A DNA stretch of 64,000 nt from Parelaphostrongylus tenuis (lineage: Eukaryota > Nematoda > Chromadorea > Rhabditida > Metastrongylidae), in assembly GCA_019055375.1 (NCBI GenBank), contig JAHQIW010001404.1, forward strand, positions 1 to 64,000, in the 5' to 3' direction. Below are positions 24,395 through 35,991 of this stretch, piece by piece. Made by a program: the position numbers and the translations under genes. The notes under the pieces were generated by a model that was not told where the DNA came from, did no database searches, and saw only the letters and a program-made list of their open reading frames with translations. Position 1 is the stretch's first letter, and the number at the start of each line of letters is the position of its first letter.

Positions 24395-24965
24395 TAATTC
24401 TTCTCGCGAATACATCCGCCCAACGTGTAGGTGGTCGGCCTCGGGGACGGGTGTATTCTCGTGGCGTCCACTCTACAGTTCGTTTCCTTCATCTGTCATC
24501 TGATCTTCTTACTATATGACCGGCCCATCTGAGCTGCGTAAGCCGCCTAGGTGATGTCAGTGCCAACTGATCTTTGGAAGACATCGTTCAAGCGCTCTGT
24601 GAATTGTTCGTAGTAGTCTTGACATGGTTGAACTATCAGCCCACGTCTCCGCTGCATAACATAATTCTGGGAGGAGTGTCGAATCAAAAAGGTTAGCGCG
24701 TAACTTAGGACTCGTTATTTGGTTGGTGGTTTCTTTAAGAGGCACGAATGCGGCCCACGCTTCTTTCCTTCTTCTGTCAAGTTACTTCATCTTGTTTTCC
24801 ATATTCACTGAAAGATCAAAGTACACGTAGGAGGAGTTCTCCCAAATCAAAGGTCCATCCAGTCTAATATTTTCATCATTGCACCATTGGTTTTTCATGA
24901 ACTGAGTCTCCATGCGATTTATGCGTAGTCCGATCTTACATTATACTATGCTTATTTTCTCAAAA
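24395..24965 (-). pseudogene. RTE-type LINE, 3' end of the RT ORF
   Basis: Minus-strand translation runs through typical RTE/BovB C-terminal landmarks in order: LRINRMETQFMKN, CNDENIRLDGPLI, SSYVYFDLSVNMEN, RRRKEAWAAFVPLKE, LFDSTLLPELCYAAETWA, HRALERCLPKISWH, then RSSDGPV and PVPEADHLHVGR-type C-terminal sequence. The catalytic RT core lies upstream and is absent, so this is a 5'-truncated copy. In-frame stops break it. Confidence 0.85.
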
Positions 24966-26330
24966 GACCGTTTTGCTTCACTGTAACAGGTAAAGTACGA
25001 TTGACTTTCACATGCGCCGTGTGGATCAGTAGCACCGATCGATAGACCACGCAGCGAGATTCGCATATGGAAAGCGATCCTTGTTGTTGAATTTAGGATA
25101 TTTCTTCGCCTCAGCAAGTTATCTAAACAAAACGTCTGGCTGTGATGCTTGATGTTTTCCTCTGCACCATCATATGCTATTCGTGCTTTGGATTACGCTG
25201 CTTAGGCTTGATTTTATTAAAGAGTTTATTCGACGGTATTTGAGAAAATTGAAAACCTAAGCGTTAGAACGATAGGACAAACTTTCTTCTAAAAATCGAA
25301 TACAGTTCTTATAATATGGAGAAAAGATCTGCCTTGCGAGAAATGCCGGTGTGTGAAACTTGGGAATCTATAAAGACCGAGAAACAATTCTCAAGTAAAC
25401 AACAGAAATCCTCGCAATAACGCGCAACGTGTGAGGAACACAAATTTATTCTAAATGCTACAGAGCTGCAGGAAGGCCTCTGCAGATAAAAAGTTCATTT
25501 TTGACTTCTCCGAGATTTGAAGTTTATATCGTTGCTAAGAGCCTTATGAAATGTCTTTGACCAGCAAAAGAGGTTGCTTAAAAAAATTTTTGCCCGATAA
25601 CGAAGATGATCCGATCACGGCTTACAGATCAGACAAAGTGGCGCATTTTAGGTACAGTATTGATGAAGTAACTAGTTTTGAACCAGCTGAAAATTCAATC
25701 GATATTTAATTGGGCTAGTAACTGTAGGAAATCTTCAACAACCTACCTCAAAGAGGCCTTAACAATTCAGTTAAAGTTCTTTTCCTGGAATGATGCTAGT
25801 TGTCGACAGGGCATGACGTTACTGTTCAGTTTTACTAGAAATAAGGTGATGAAGGATCTCAAAAGTCTACGGTATTCGTAACGACTACGAAAAAGTGGTG
25901 TATCATTACAGTTTTAAGAGGTTGTCGGAGGTTTACACAAGATTATATTTGCAACTGGTGTTTTTAAAATTAATAGGAAGTGATTAGCACAGCACAAGAA
26001 GTACTGCAAAATCCTTCAAATCAGTCTCCAGTAGTTAAATGTGGTCGAGGTGTTCCCCATTTAGTGTGGCATTTTCAAGTACTCTCCACCACCCACTGTG
26101 TCGTGGAGAAGTTGCTGATCGGCTACTGTTTGATTTGGTGGTGATGTACGCGCCCCCAGCCTCCAATTTGGGTAATTAAACCTTTGTCTACATAATGACA
26201 TTATTGACACAACAAACGATAGCAGCAATAACGGCCAAGACGGCAATACACGACATAAACGATGGTAGTTGTGAGAAACTGCGATTAAGCTAAAGTGGTG
26301 GTTTAGTGGGTTAATGCATTGATAACAACA
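24966..26330. other. Intergenic, no gene seen
   Basis: Dispersed AT-rich repeat units occur at about 25240-25470 and 25840-25920. Nothing coding is recognised. Confidence 0.5.
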
Positions 26331-26442
26331 ATAAGATTGTTATTACAAACGCTGCACAAGGCTTCTGCGATGAGCTATAGCACAGGTATGGGCTATCGCT
26401 CATTGCAGAAGCCTTGTGCAGCGTTTGTAGTAGCAATCTTAT
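26331..26442. repeat. Long hairpin (about 50-bp stem)
   Basis: ATAAGATTGTTATTACAAAC at the left and GTTTGTAGTAGCAATCTTAT at the right are almost perfect reverse complements. Pairing continues through GCTGCACAAGGCTTCTGC / GCAGAAGCCTTGTGCAGC to a loop of about 10 nt (ACAGGTATGG). The 112-nt length and few mismatches resemble a miRNA precursor or a very short MITE. No second copy is seen in the window. Confidence 0.75.
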
Positions 26443-27585
26443 GAATTAAGAATCTGCACTACGGCAACTACACAATAAATCCATTTAGCAGTCTAGCAAT
26501 ACAGCTTGAAGAGCCAAGACTATAATGAAAAACAATGCTCCCCTCCATCTAACCAGAGTCGCAGAGAGAAATGGTGCATTCTATACAATGCAAGTGAGAA
26601 GTGTGAACGAGAGAGCAAGGCGATGAGTCATAAGTGAGGGACATGTACGATGATGATGGCAGAACGAATCCCCTTAGCAATTAGAAAATCGACATGCGAT
26701 CAACAGTTGAAAGAGCCAGAGACTGTGATAAAAAATCAATGTCCAATGAGAACAATCGATAGAGCGGAAGGCAGTCATGCACAACGACAACAAGAGTAAT
26801 GACACGACGATGGAGATGGACCGAGTGCTCCGCCGTCGCACGATGGTGAATGCCGGTCGACCCGATGGTCGTCGCTCCGCCCATCGGCCAAGGATCTGCT
26901 GTGCTGGCGAGGCGTCCGCATTCTGACGACCTATCGATTGACTAGGTCGAATTATTCAGTCGATTTTATCGACACACTGAATTTGATTGGAGCCACGTAA
27001 ATTATGTCCTCGAATTCGAAACCGGAGAGTTTCACTAGTTAATGATTAGAAAACGTACAAGTGCGTGCCTGTTTTTTTACCACTTTTCTTGAGTGTTTCA
27101 GCTGCAAAAGCTGGTTGATTTTCTCTACTCGTAGAGATGGTTCTACTTGTAGATGATGTGTTTTGAAAAAGAACCAAATTCCTGAGTCGTAAATTTTTGA
27201 ATAAATCACAGCGAGGTTGTATAGTCTTGAACGCTTAATATCCTGAAGCAGTTAACACACAATATCATAATTATATTCACATGATCTTCGGTGGGATACG
27301 TTTGTGAAAGGATTAATCAGGATCGCTGGCATACGTAGAGTGCTATAGTAAACTGTTCGCCTATCAGCTAATCAAATACAACACGGAACTGCCTCACCTC
27401 TGAAGACTTACTTGGCTTTATTTACACACTGAGGACCGCTAGCCGACGGCTGCAGTTGACTCACTTGTACGATCCAATAAGGTTCGCTTTGGAGTGCTGA
27501 ATTGGGCGAAATCTCCCAGATTAAATTGAAAATTCAAGAAAATTTTCCAGTGTGGTGAAGGTTCAGTGGTTTTGTTGTTGTGATC
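26443..27585. other. Intergenic, unassigned
   Basis: Moderately GC-rich patches (26640-26940) rich in GACGA/CGATGG. There is a short + frame near 27455-27500 (LTHLYDPIRF) that faintly recalls Pao/BEL reverse transcriptase but is too short to call. Confidence 0.35.
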
Positions 27586-27695
27586 CGCTGCCGATTTGTG
27601 TCTCGCAACGGACAAGAGAGAAGAGTTTAAATCCTTTATATGGATTTATACCAAAACAACCTATAATATACATGCATTACTAAAATGATAATATA

Positions 27696-27752
<57 letters not shown>

Positions 27753-28442
27753 CACGACATATCGTTATGCGAACATATGCGTAAGTCAATATGGGTGACC
27801 GACTGATGAGGAGTATCGAGGACAGTGTTATGGCAAGTGGTGTTATTGTAAGTGACGATGTTATTGTAATTGAAGATGTTTCGTATTTGTCGAAGCATGA
27901 CTAAGCGGCGGAGCCCATTTGGGAATGCTATGTTCGCCCCCACGTAGAACACCGACGGCGGGATCCAGTGGGTGAGTATATAGTGTTAGCAGTGGGGTCG
28001 CTAGTGATTAGATATGGGCAGAGTCCCTAAACCGCGGTGATGGGCCGAGCATAGCCAAAAGGAGTTTGCTCCGCCACAGAAGTACTATGTTCCGCTCACA
28101 AATCTATTGAATTCATCTGAGTTGTATGAATGCAACCTTATGAAAGTAATTAGTTACAAGACAACGAGGTTGTTTAGAGAGAGCAATAATGGATCGACAA
28201 TGTACTGAGGTGAGGTGGTCCGGGTGATGTCAGACGACCGTTCGGATGATGACCTGCGATCGAATTGACTGTTGAGGTTGGTGGCAGCTGGGTGCCGCCC
28301 TTGTCACTTGGACCATTTCTGTCTAAGGTCCTCGAGCCTCTGCGATACCACTTGCTCTCTAAGGTCGTAGACCATTTGCGCTGCCTAAATTATCATGTAA
28401 TTCCCGAAAAGATAGCAAAACTCCGTTGGGAGGTTTGCTATA
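27586..28442 (+). mobile_element. R repeat, copy 1, first part
   Basis: Direct copy of 48590-49505 and inverted copy of 61640-62580. Shared anchors are TCTCGCAACGGACAAGAG, AACCTATAATATACATG, CACGACATATCGTTATG, the GTTATTGTAAGTGACGAT minisatellite (27826-27880), GGCCGAGCATAG, and TCGTAGACCATTTGCGCTGC near the end. A TA tract lies at 27683-27751. Identity stops abruptly at TTTGCTATA (28442), where a 3-kb segment is inserted. Read on the minus strand, the unit could be an LTR (TATAAA-like box, then TTGTCCGTTGCGAGAC), but this is unproven. Confidence 0.7.
27683..27751. repeat. TA microsatellite
   Basis: Long (TA)n with a single ATGTATATA interruption, inside copy 1 of the R repeat. Copies 2 and 3 have only a short remnant here, so the tract expanded in this copy. 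Confidence 0.9.
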
Positions 28443-31399
28443 TCCAGTCAAATTAATCACTTATCATTATCATGAGAAAATAGCGTTTTGGATTTCTCAA
28501 AAACCTTCATTACAACATTTGCGGTAGTGAGATAGACCACTGGAGCATTTTGTATCAGTTACAAAAATGGAATGGGGCTCCTTTTTTTAAAGTAAAATGA
28601 TCAATTTTGTTTTTTGGCATATAGCGAAGAGGTGGAAAGAATTCGAGGAGTTCCAAAAACATCCACCTTGATAAGAAACATAAGCGTTTGAGAATGTGAG
28701 CAAGTAAGCTTCCACTCAGATTCATTTCATTTTCTCTTTGAACGACGTCCACTTCACTTTCTCTTATAGACGTAGGAGGTTGATGAGAGTGCAAGGTTCT
28801 TGTGTCTCATCAAAATATCTAGTGCTTCAACGCATTTGTGCTTTTCTTCAATTAATTCTGGCACTGTTTGCTTTCATCTCTTCCTTATTGCTAGTCTCTA
28901 GAGACTACCTTTTTTTCTGCCTGTTTCTGAATATATCATTAGAACTTTATAGATGTTCTTATATTGGCTCTCAGCCACTCTCTTAGTGGGCACACACGGA
29001 ATTATCTAGGCGTATGATGTGAAAGGCTGAGGAAAACATCAAAGCTGAACAAATGTGATTTCTTTATCTAAGAAATGTATTGCCAGAAACGTTTAACACT
29101 CATATTGTCTTTCATTTCGTTAATCAATATCGTCTTTCCAGATTCCCTCATTAAAAAAAAACACTTGTAACGTCGGTGCTTTCTCGATCGCGAATTTGTT
29201 ATTTTGGGAAAGTCTTGGTTTTACATGTCGCAGTATCACAAAAGAGATGATGAGAATAAGTTTCCAGCCGTGTTTGAGGGAGCAAATAAAAACAGCTTTC
29301 ATTTGCTGGAGCGGAAATTTTCGTAGGGATGTTAGTGACCGTTTGAATGCAGAGACATAAGGCTACAGCTCCACATCGCAGTTTTTCTAAACATCCCTCT
29401 ATAACGCTGCGACATCCAGAATAAAATCATGTCTCATAAAATCCCGTGTGTTTTTTCTCTTATGTCGCTTATGTTTCGCTGGACAAAACTCCTTCTTTAA
29501 GATGCTAGTACTCAAACTATAGCACAAGCTTCAAAGAACTCAAAAATGTGTCTGCTTTTGAAAAGCTCATTGATCTTTTGATCTCCTCCAGTCTTTTGAT
29601 CTGTGCTTTACACCTCGCCGGACAGATCTCTTTCTTTAGACTATTACTAATCATCTGATAGCGTAATCTTTCCTGATTCTAGCAATGTGTTTATTTTCTA
29701 GAAATAATGTTTAGCAGGGAAAACAAGATCGAGTTTTATATTTCTGGTAATGATGTTTACCAGATATTCGACAAAGCGAGAGAGGTGGGAGGGGGCGTGG
29801 CAGAGCGAGACCTGGCAGAACAATCGATATATTGTTACTCAATCGGGAAGTCCCCTCCGCTTTGAAAGAAATTCCAGATAAGACGACTGATTACGATGCT
29901 ACGAAAATTACTCTACACATTGGTATACTTTTCGGCTTCCAGTGAATTCCACGTTTCAAAAAATGAAGGCGAAAGGCGATTGCGAAACATGATTTATGAT
30001 GTGGGTGCTACAGCGTTATTAAGAGGTGTTTCAAAAAACCGGCGAAGTGGGTCTGCAGCCCCAACTCTCAGCTTTTGGATGGTTACTAACAGTCCCACGA
30101 AAATTCCCATCTAGCGAATGAGATCGGTTTCTCTTTTGTCCCCTCATAATTGAAGAGAACCCAAAGTTGATATGCATATGACTTCACTAATCGATTGCCT
30201 TGTGCTTGGGAACAGTAGATCTGTCACAAAACTTTCTCTGAGAATTTTACTTTGATTTGACTTGGACAGGAACCTCATTGTCCTTTGGAAGAACAAATAG
30301 ATGCCCACGTCGACTTCACTCTCAGATAATTACTGAATATTTCCCTCTGTCTTACGATCTGTTGCAAAAAGATGGAACTTTCTAATTTGATCTGTGCCTA
30401 GTATTTTCTTTGATTTTTAGCAAAAATCGCAATCTCACAAAGATATTGAGACTTCCGTCCATTATCGTTATCATTTCGCTGCTAGCCACATTGTCGACAG
30501 TGTTTGGATGTGAAGTGTTGCCTGGAGGTCAAGGTAATGAAAAGAATAATGTTACGGTACTAAAAACATCTCCTGTAACAACGGTTCCACGGATCCGTTG
30601 CTAATACCGTAGCAAGTGGCAGGACGATTCCACGGACAAGTCGTTGACATCCTCTAACACGGCAAATCCTGTAAAGGGTCGCGATCGCGACCGTGCCGCT
30701 ACGTTTGCAGTAGAAGAACGACGAAACAACCGCTGACGGAGCAAATATTCTGTATACCAATCTTTGAGAAATGAACAATATATCAATGTTCATACATTCA
30801 GAGCGGATACTGAAACCGTTCCTTCCAACGAATTTGCACAATTTCAAAAAATTTTGAATCTTGTATAACTTCAAATAATTGGATGAACTCTTGTGCGATA
30901 ACGAAAGGGACGTTGCTCTTTGGACACATGATGCCATATTCAGACGTTTCTAGAATATCAGTTACTATATCTTTCGCAATTTCGCAAATAAAAAGAAACC
31001 TAATACGCAAATCTGTCAGCTGATTTATCTCGATGTTTTCAAAAGCTTGATATTTCTTTCATTTCCTTTCATTACGTAGCGTGCGTCGGCCTTTAGAGTA
31101 TGAAGTAAGGGATTTTCTTCTTTTGCCTGTTTTTACCTCAAGTCCTTTGCCGTGATATGTTGTCATACCTTTTTATTTATTTGTGGCCATCAAATTTATC
31201 TACTAACCTTTTCCACATACTGATCCAACGTATCGCACGTGGAGATAAGATCATTTTCTACGCTCTTTGATGCCGAGCAGTTGCTAAAACAACATGTCCC
31301 ACTAATCCCAAAAAACCGAGCGTATAATCTCCCAAACGTAGAACTTGGACTTTTATTGAGCTGGCGGATCTTTGGTACGATGTAGCTGACAGGCGTGCC
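28443..31399. other. Insertion in the R repeat carrying secreted-gene relic A
   Basis: The R repeat breaks at 28442 and resumes at about 31400 (GTGTTGTTCTCGTAG, matching 49510 onwards), so about 2.96 kb is inserted relative to copies 2 and 3. Its 28500-30600 part is a diverged copy of 32340-33560 and, inverted, of 54500-55660. This is the upstream region and first exon of the secreted gene. The last 800 bp (30600-31399) are unassigned. They include a minus frame of 70 codons (31010-30798) with a plausible but unrecognised sequence. Confidence 0.6.
30443..30533 (+). pseudogene. Secreted-protein gene relic A (exon 1 only)
   Basis: This 91-nt exon aligns without gaps to exon 1 of the intact gene at 54646-54556. 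It encodes a hydrophobic signal-peptide core (PSIIVIISLLATLSTVFG) then CEVLPGGQ, and ends in an intact GTAATG donor. The start codon equivalent is ATA. The in-frame ATG at 30410 lies before the TTTTTAG acceptor and would be spliced off. Exons 2 and 3 are not found downstream, so the copy is dead. Confidence 0.7.
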
Positions 31400-32135
31400 A
31401 GGTGTTGTTCTCGTAGTAGAACCAGACGCATCTGCATTGATGGTTACCTTGAGAAAGTCTTTCCTGCCTGTGCCGTCACAGCAGAAAACTTTAGGAAGTC
31501 GTCACGCGTGCAGTGCGGTCGTAGCCGGTTGATGGGTCGGTGTCCACTGATACATCTTTCTGCTGTAGCCCATTTCACTCAAATGGCGAGTGGTGGTGCT
31601 ACGGCCGTAACACAAGCCCACCATTGCTGGCGAGTGCTTCAAGTGTGAGGAGTGTTCATTTTCTCAAATTTCAACGAAGCTTATGCATGTATTGGTATCT
31701 GGATTTGAAAACGCAAGTTTCCTGCTGTGTCAAAATTTTTTCACATCAAATCATAACGAAACTGGTATAGTTCCGGTGGCCATAAATGAAATTTTATTAA
31801 GCGATCCATTGAAAATATCCTCATAAATTAGATATATACACACAATCTTTCATGAAAGACTTTTGTAAAAGCATTAGGTGATTCCAGTTGATCTCCTACT
31901 GCCTCACTTTCTGTTCACAGAGGAATTATTGTGGCAAAAGTGTTTGTTGTGCAGCAAATAAAATAAAACGAATAACACGGAACTACTTTCACATGGAATT
32001 GTTAGAACACGGAACTGATCGATCAGTATCTATCAGCATTGATAAAAACAACTCAACCAAATCAACGATTCTGCGAGCTGAAGATAATGAAAGGATTGCT
32101 TTCGAAAACGGTTTACAAGTCGTTTAAGGTACTGC
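31400..32135 (+). mobile_element. R repeat, copy 1, second part
   Basis: It continues the alignment with 49510-50190: CTTGAGAAAGTC, CCTGCCTGTGC, a GTCGTCACGCGTGCA block, GGTGCTACGGCCGTAACA, and ACACGGAACTG blocks ending near AACAACTCAACC. Identity is lower than between copies 2 and 3, so this is the oldest of the three copies. Confidence 0.6.
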
Positions 32136-33435
32136 TGGCACTAGAACAGTTTTACAAAAGGTGAGTCTCCAGTAGTAGAAATGTTGAAATCTCTATCAAT
32201 ACAGTTTTGTGCAGTTCACTCTCTTGTATGATCTCACATGTTCCACTTTGAGTGATAGTTTGGGCGAAATATTGGTTTTACTTCGATAAATGAACAAAAT
32301 TTGTGACCCAAACTTATCACTTATTGTAACAAAAAGCAACGTTTTGTACTCTCGTAGACCTTTTTTTTTGAACATTCGTAGTAACGAGATAAGTCACTAA
32401 AGAGTTTGCAGCAGTCACACAAATGGAATGAGACTTCGCTTAACAGATTGTACAATGACAAATATTGTTTCGTCTGCACGTAGAGAAAAATGGGGAGAGA
32501 TCGAAGGCTAGGCTTTTGAAATATTAACCTTGCTGAAAATTTCACATTGAGCTTGCTCGATTTATTAACAAAGCCCATTTTACTTTGCCGTATCGACGTT
32601 GAGGGATACCATGAAAGCGCAAGAATATTGTGTCTCATCACAAGATCTGGTGCGTAATGCAAACGTAGTTTTCTTCAGTCAATTCTGGCACTGTTCGCTC
32701 TTTTCTCCCTCTTATTAGTGACCTGTTGAGACCAACTCAATTTTCCCATGTTGTGGATTTTCAGAGGAACTCAGTAGAAGTTCTTGCATTGACTATCAAC
32801 CGCTTCTTGGGTCTTTAAACGAAACTTTATAAGCTAACTAATTGATAGAGGTCAATAGAATAAAGTTAAACAAAAGCAATTTCTGTTCCTTAGAAATTTA
32901 TCTCCAAAACATTTGACACTCGAAGTTGTTTTTTGCTCTTAATAAGAGATGTTTTCTTTCGCAATTTTGCTTATGAAAAAGGAACCTTTTCAGTTTGGCA
33001 ATTTTTCGTCTACTGATTCTTTATTGTTGGGGAAGTCAATTTATTGCCGCAGCATCACAAGTGGAGGGTGAGAATCAGACCCATGCCGTGCTACCTAAGA
33101 ATTAGTGCATTCGCTCATTATTTTTTTGATTAATCCTATCCAACTACACCGTTTTCACTAAGAATTTGGTATGGATGTGACCTCATTAATCGATTCTCAT
33201 GCGCTTCGGGGCAGTACAATCTGTCTCAAATCCCTTGAGGGTTTCATTTTAGATTAGACGTGTTGGGAACCTCTCTAAACTATGGAGAGTCAAACAAAAG
33301 CCACGTCGGAGTCACTCACCGATGACTGATGAATACCTGCTGCTGTCTCATGTCTTGATCCAAAACTGAAAAATGTATTTCTTCTATACCTACATTATTC
33401 TCTCACATTAGTGAAAGCTGAAATTCTCACAAAGA

Positions 33436-34130
33436 TAGCGAGGCTTACAACCGATCCCATCATGACTTTGCTGCTGGTCACATTTGCAACAGTGTTCGGA
33501 TGTGGAGTGATGCTTGCAGGTCAAGATAATAGACGAAAGAATGTTATCATACTACGATATTCCCACTCGAGATAAAGTTTGTGAACTCTAATGAGGGTGA
33601 GTGTCCTTAAACCTTCGCCAATGCTCAACGTTTGAGTCGACAAGCCCTATAAAAGGGACTTGATTCTTGAACAAAAAAAAGTCTATAGAAAGTCGTTCGA
33701 CGAAAGGATCTTGTTTTCAATTATTCACTATAGAAATAACGAAGTTCCGCTGCAGTACAGGGAAGCACAGGGAAGTTTGAAATCACCGGCTTCTCAATTT
33801 TGCCTCTCGCTACGATATGCACTGATGAGGCCAATGTTGCTTCGCGTTTCCAGTGTATCAACTAGCAAACGTCGTGCTCAGTCGTTTATTGAACGTCTAG
33901 TTAAAAAGGCACTAAGCTTAAAAATTTTGAGATTCCAAAATTTCCGAGTCACTTTTGAATTAGGCGTGATGCACTTTTTTGGGAATACTACAGCCACCTA
34001 GTGCTTCTCATTAAGAGAACAAAAAAAACTGGTTTTCAGATCTTGAACACTGTCGAACAACATTTCTTCCCGATTCTGTAACTTACTTCATTTTGAGCCA
34101 ACTTACTGTTACGGTCGATTGCTAGTCACG
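33436..34130 (+). pseudogene. Secreted-protein gene relic B
   Basis: All three exons of the 53744-54646 gene can be seen in order. Exon 1 is at 33436-33525 (LLLVTFATVFGCGVMLAGQ), with ATA in place of the start codon and the donor changed from GTAAT to ATAAT. Exon 2 is at 33756-33911 (GKFEITGFSILPLATICTDE, then an in-frame stop), with its donor changed to CTAAGC. Exon 3 is at 34040-34130 (FFPDSVTYFILSQLTVTV, then a stop). The upstream 32340-33435 segment is also duplicated. It is a clearly decayed paralogue. Confidence 0.8.
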
Positions 34131-34256
34131 GAATTACCAGTACGCTGTTACTCCGCATTACACCACTAGTAGGTCTTCAATATTGAACTTCTATTTCAAA
34201 GATTTTAGCCAGAAAGATAAAAGGCTCTAAAATATTAGAGATGTGTTTCGCGCTCG

Positions 34257-34860
34257 TGAAATACGAGATCAAATGTTTTTTAAATTCTGACAATATATTT
34301 TAAGCCTTTTATAGGGTCTCTCATTAGCACTTATACAATGCAAGACATATGTTTCGGTTTTCCAGCCTCGTAAGTTGCACGATTCCTTTTCGTTCAGTCG
34401 GTTCCACGGAGATCTATCCCTCATATAAAGGAATCGATAACGAAATTTTACAGCCAACGTATGGTGGAGCAAGTACCGTGGCGTTCTCTCAAAGTGATTG
34501 ATTGTCGATATGGCGTAGGCTGCTACGCTTCAGAAGATAGGAAGAAATTATCAATAGAAGACTTTCAAAAAGTCTTTTCCACAACTTACCCATCAGTGAC
34601 ACCACACTCGGAGTGTCAGATGATGATTGAGAAGAATTCCTAGAGTTAGAAAGATTCAGTAATCAGAGCAGTCTCTAGCTTTTACAGATTTTTAGTAGTT
34701 TCCAGACCATCTTAAGATTGTACAATTTAGGCACTCTTTCAAGAGAGCCATAACTCGCCGGACGCAGAGGCCATATATGTTTGTCGACGTGAGAGCACTT
34801 TGTAAAAACGTGTCTGGGTGGTTCTGAGAGAGCATTTTCATTATGAAATGAAAATTTTAC
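34257..34860 (+). mobile_element. Penelope-like element, 5' fragment (copy 3)
   Basis: High-identity direct repeat of 42257-42840 (GAGATCAAATGTTTTT, TTTTATAGGGTCT, GTTCAGTCGGTTCCAC, AATTCCTAGAGTT, AAGAGAGCCATAACTCGCCGG, CTTTGTAAAAACGTGTC). It contains the start of the RT region only and is cut off by the foldback that starts at 34923. Confidence 0.75.
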
Positions 34861-35159
34861 TGAAAAATTTTCTACAGGGATATTCTCAGCAAACAGAACA
34901 TCTATATCTTCTAATTCATTTACATTTCTCATGTCTCAACGACAAAACTACATCCCTAAATGGTAACTATAATGATAACGACTATGATAGTGATAACGAT
35001 TAAGCTTTAGATAATGCTAATGATTACAAAAGTGATAATAATTGCCACTATTTCGGGAGTTTTTTGAGATCTGATAAGGACACTTACACAGTGCTAGACC
35101 TTATAGTGACCAACAGACGAAATTGTAGCTCATAAAATGAATCACACATGCGCTTGATA

Positions 35160-35462
35160 ATGATTGCGATAATACTAGTTATAGTGATAACGATGATTAT
35201 AGCAATAAGGATGATGAAAGTGATAATGATGATTTCGGTAATGATGATAATGGTAATGATCATAGTGACAATGATGATAATGATAATGATAGTCATATTG
35301 GCAGTCCAGTGGTAGTGATAATGGTAGTGGTAGTGATAGTGACGGTGGTAGTGATAATGATTATGATAATGGTAGTGATAGTGATGATGGTAGTGATAGT
35401 GATAGTGATAATGATAGTGGTGGTGATAGTGGTAGTGGTAGTGATGATGATAGTGACAGCTT
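35160..35462. repeat. GATAAT/GGTAGT satellite, left arm
   Basis: Imperfect 6-bp-based repeat (TGATAA, TAATGA, GGTAGTGATAG). It gives false Thr/Ile- or His/Tyr-rich reading frames on the minus strand. The mirror block in the right arm (37866-38100) is shorter. Confidence 0.85.
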
Positions 35463-35527
35463 CTAGTAAGTGATTGTTCATACCCAGGACGTACTCTCCT
35501 ATGCCTTTGTTGTGACTTTGAATTTTC

Positions 35528-35829
35528 CCACAGTCTCAATCACCTTCCGAGACGGCGGCGGTGAGTGAAGGCGTTTGCTGCAAGAGAGCGCAGACACAAC
35601 GACAGTTTCGCACAGATACGCAGATGTCCCGGCTAGCGAGTGCCGCGCAAGCGACGACGCGTCTCCGCGTGCCTATCAAGGATGTTCGTCAAACTGGTTA
35701 AACGGCTTTGGACACGCGATTTGGAAGAAATTACGGTGGAAACGTGTGCGAGCATCGTTGGTATTTTTCTGTTATCGACTTCGTAAATGTATAAAGGCTA
35801 AAGGAGGCAATTTCGAGAACTTGTTATAA
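35528..35829 (+). pseudogene. Transposase C-terminus, left arm
   Basis: Frames on the + strand encode RLRKCIKAKGGNFENLL followed by a stop at 35829. This is the classical C-terminal tail of IS630/Tc1/mariner-superfamily transposases (arginine-rich helix then KGGHFE). It is preceded in other frames by a Trp-rich LTRAWEEIT-like segment. Frameshifts separate these pieces. The mirror copy is at 37500-37800. Confidence 0.75.
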
Positions 35830-35991
35830 ATGTTTTTGTTATTTGTTATGATTGTTGATTCAATAGACATAATCATCCTTTCAATTGAAAGAACATATTG
35901 CTTATGCAGTAGATTTTTACTGCTGAATTATCTGCTTAATAAAACTGTTCGCGCGCCCTGTACTCGTATTTTTACCGACATAATCATATGA

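Noticed and set aside
27440..27500. LTHLYDPIRF segment resembling Pao/BEL reverse transcriptase
   Set aside because: It is only about ten residues long, with stops on both sides and no neighbouring RT motifs.
35160..35462. Possible CRISPR-like array because of regular repeats
   Set aside because: The repeats are short, degenerate and have no unique spacers. The context is a eukaryotic nuclear genome.
35084..35539. 151-codon frame rich in His/Tyr
   Set aside because: It is a translation of the GATAAT/GGTAGT satellite, not a protein.
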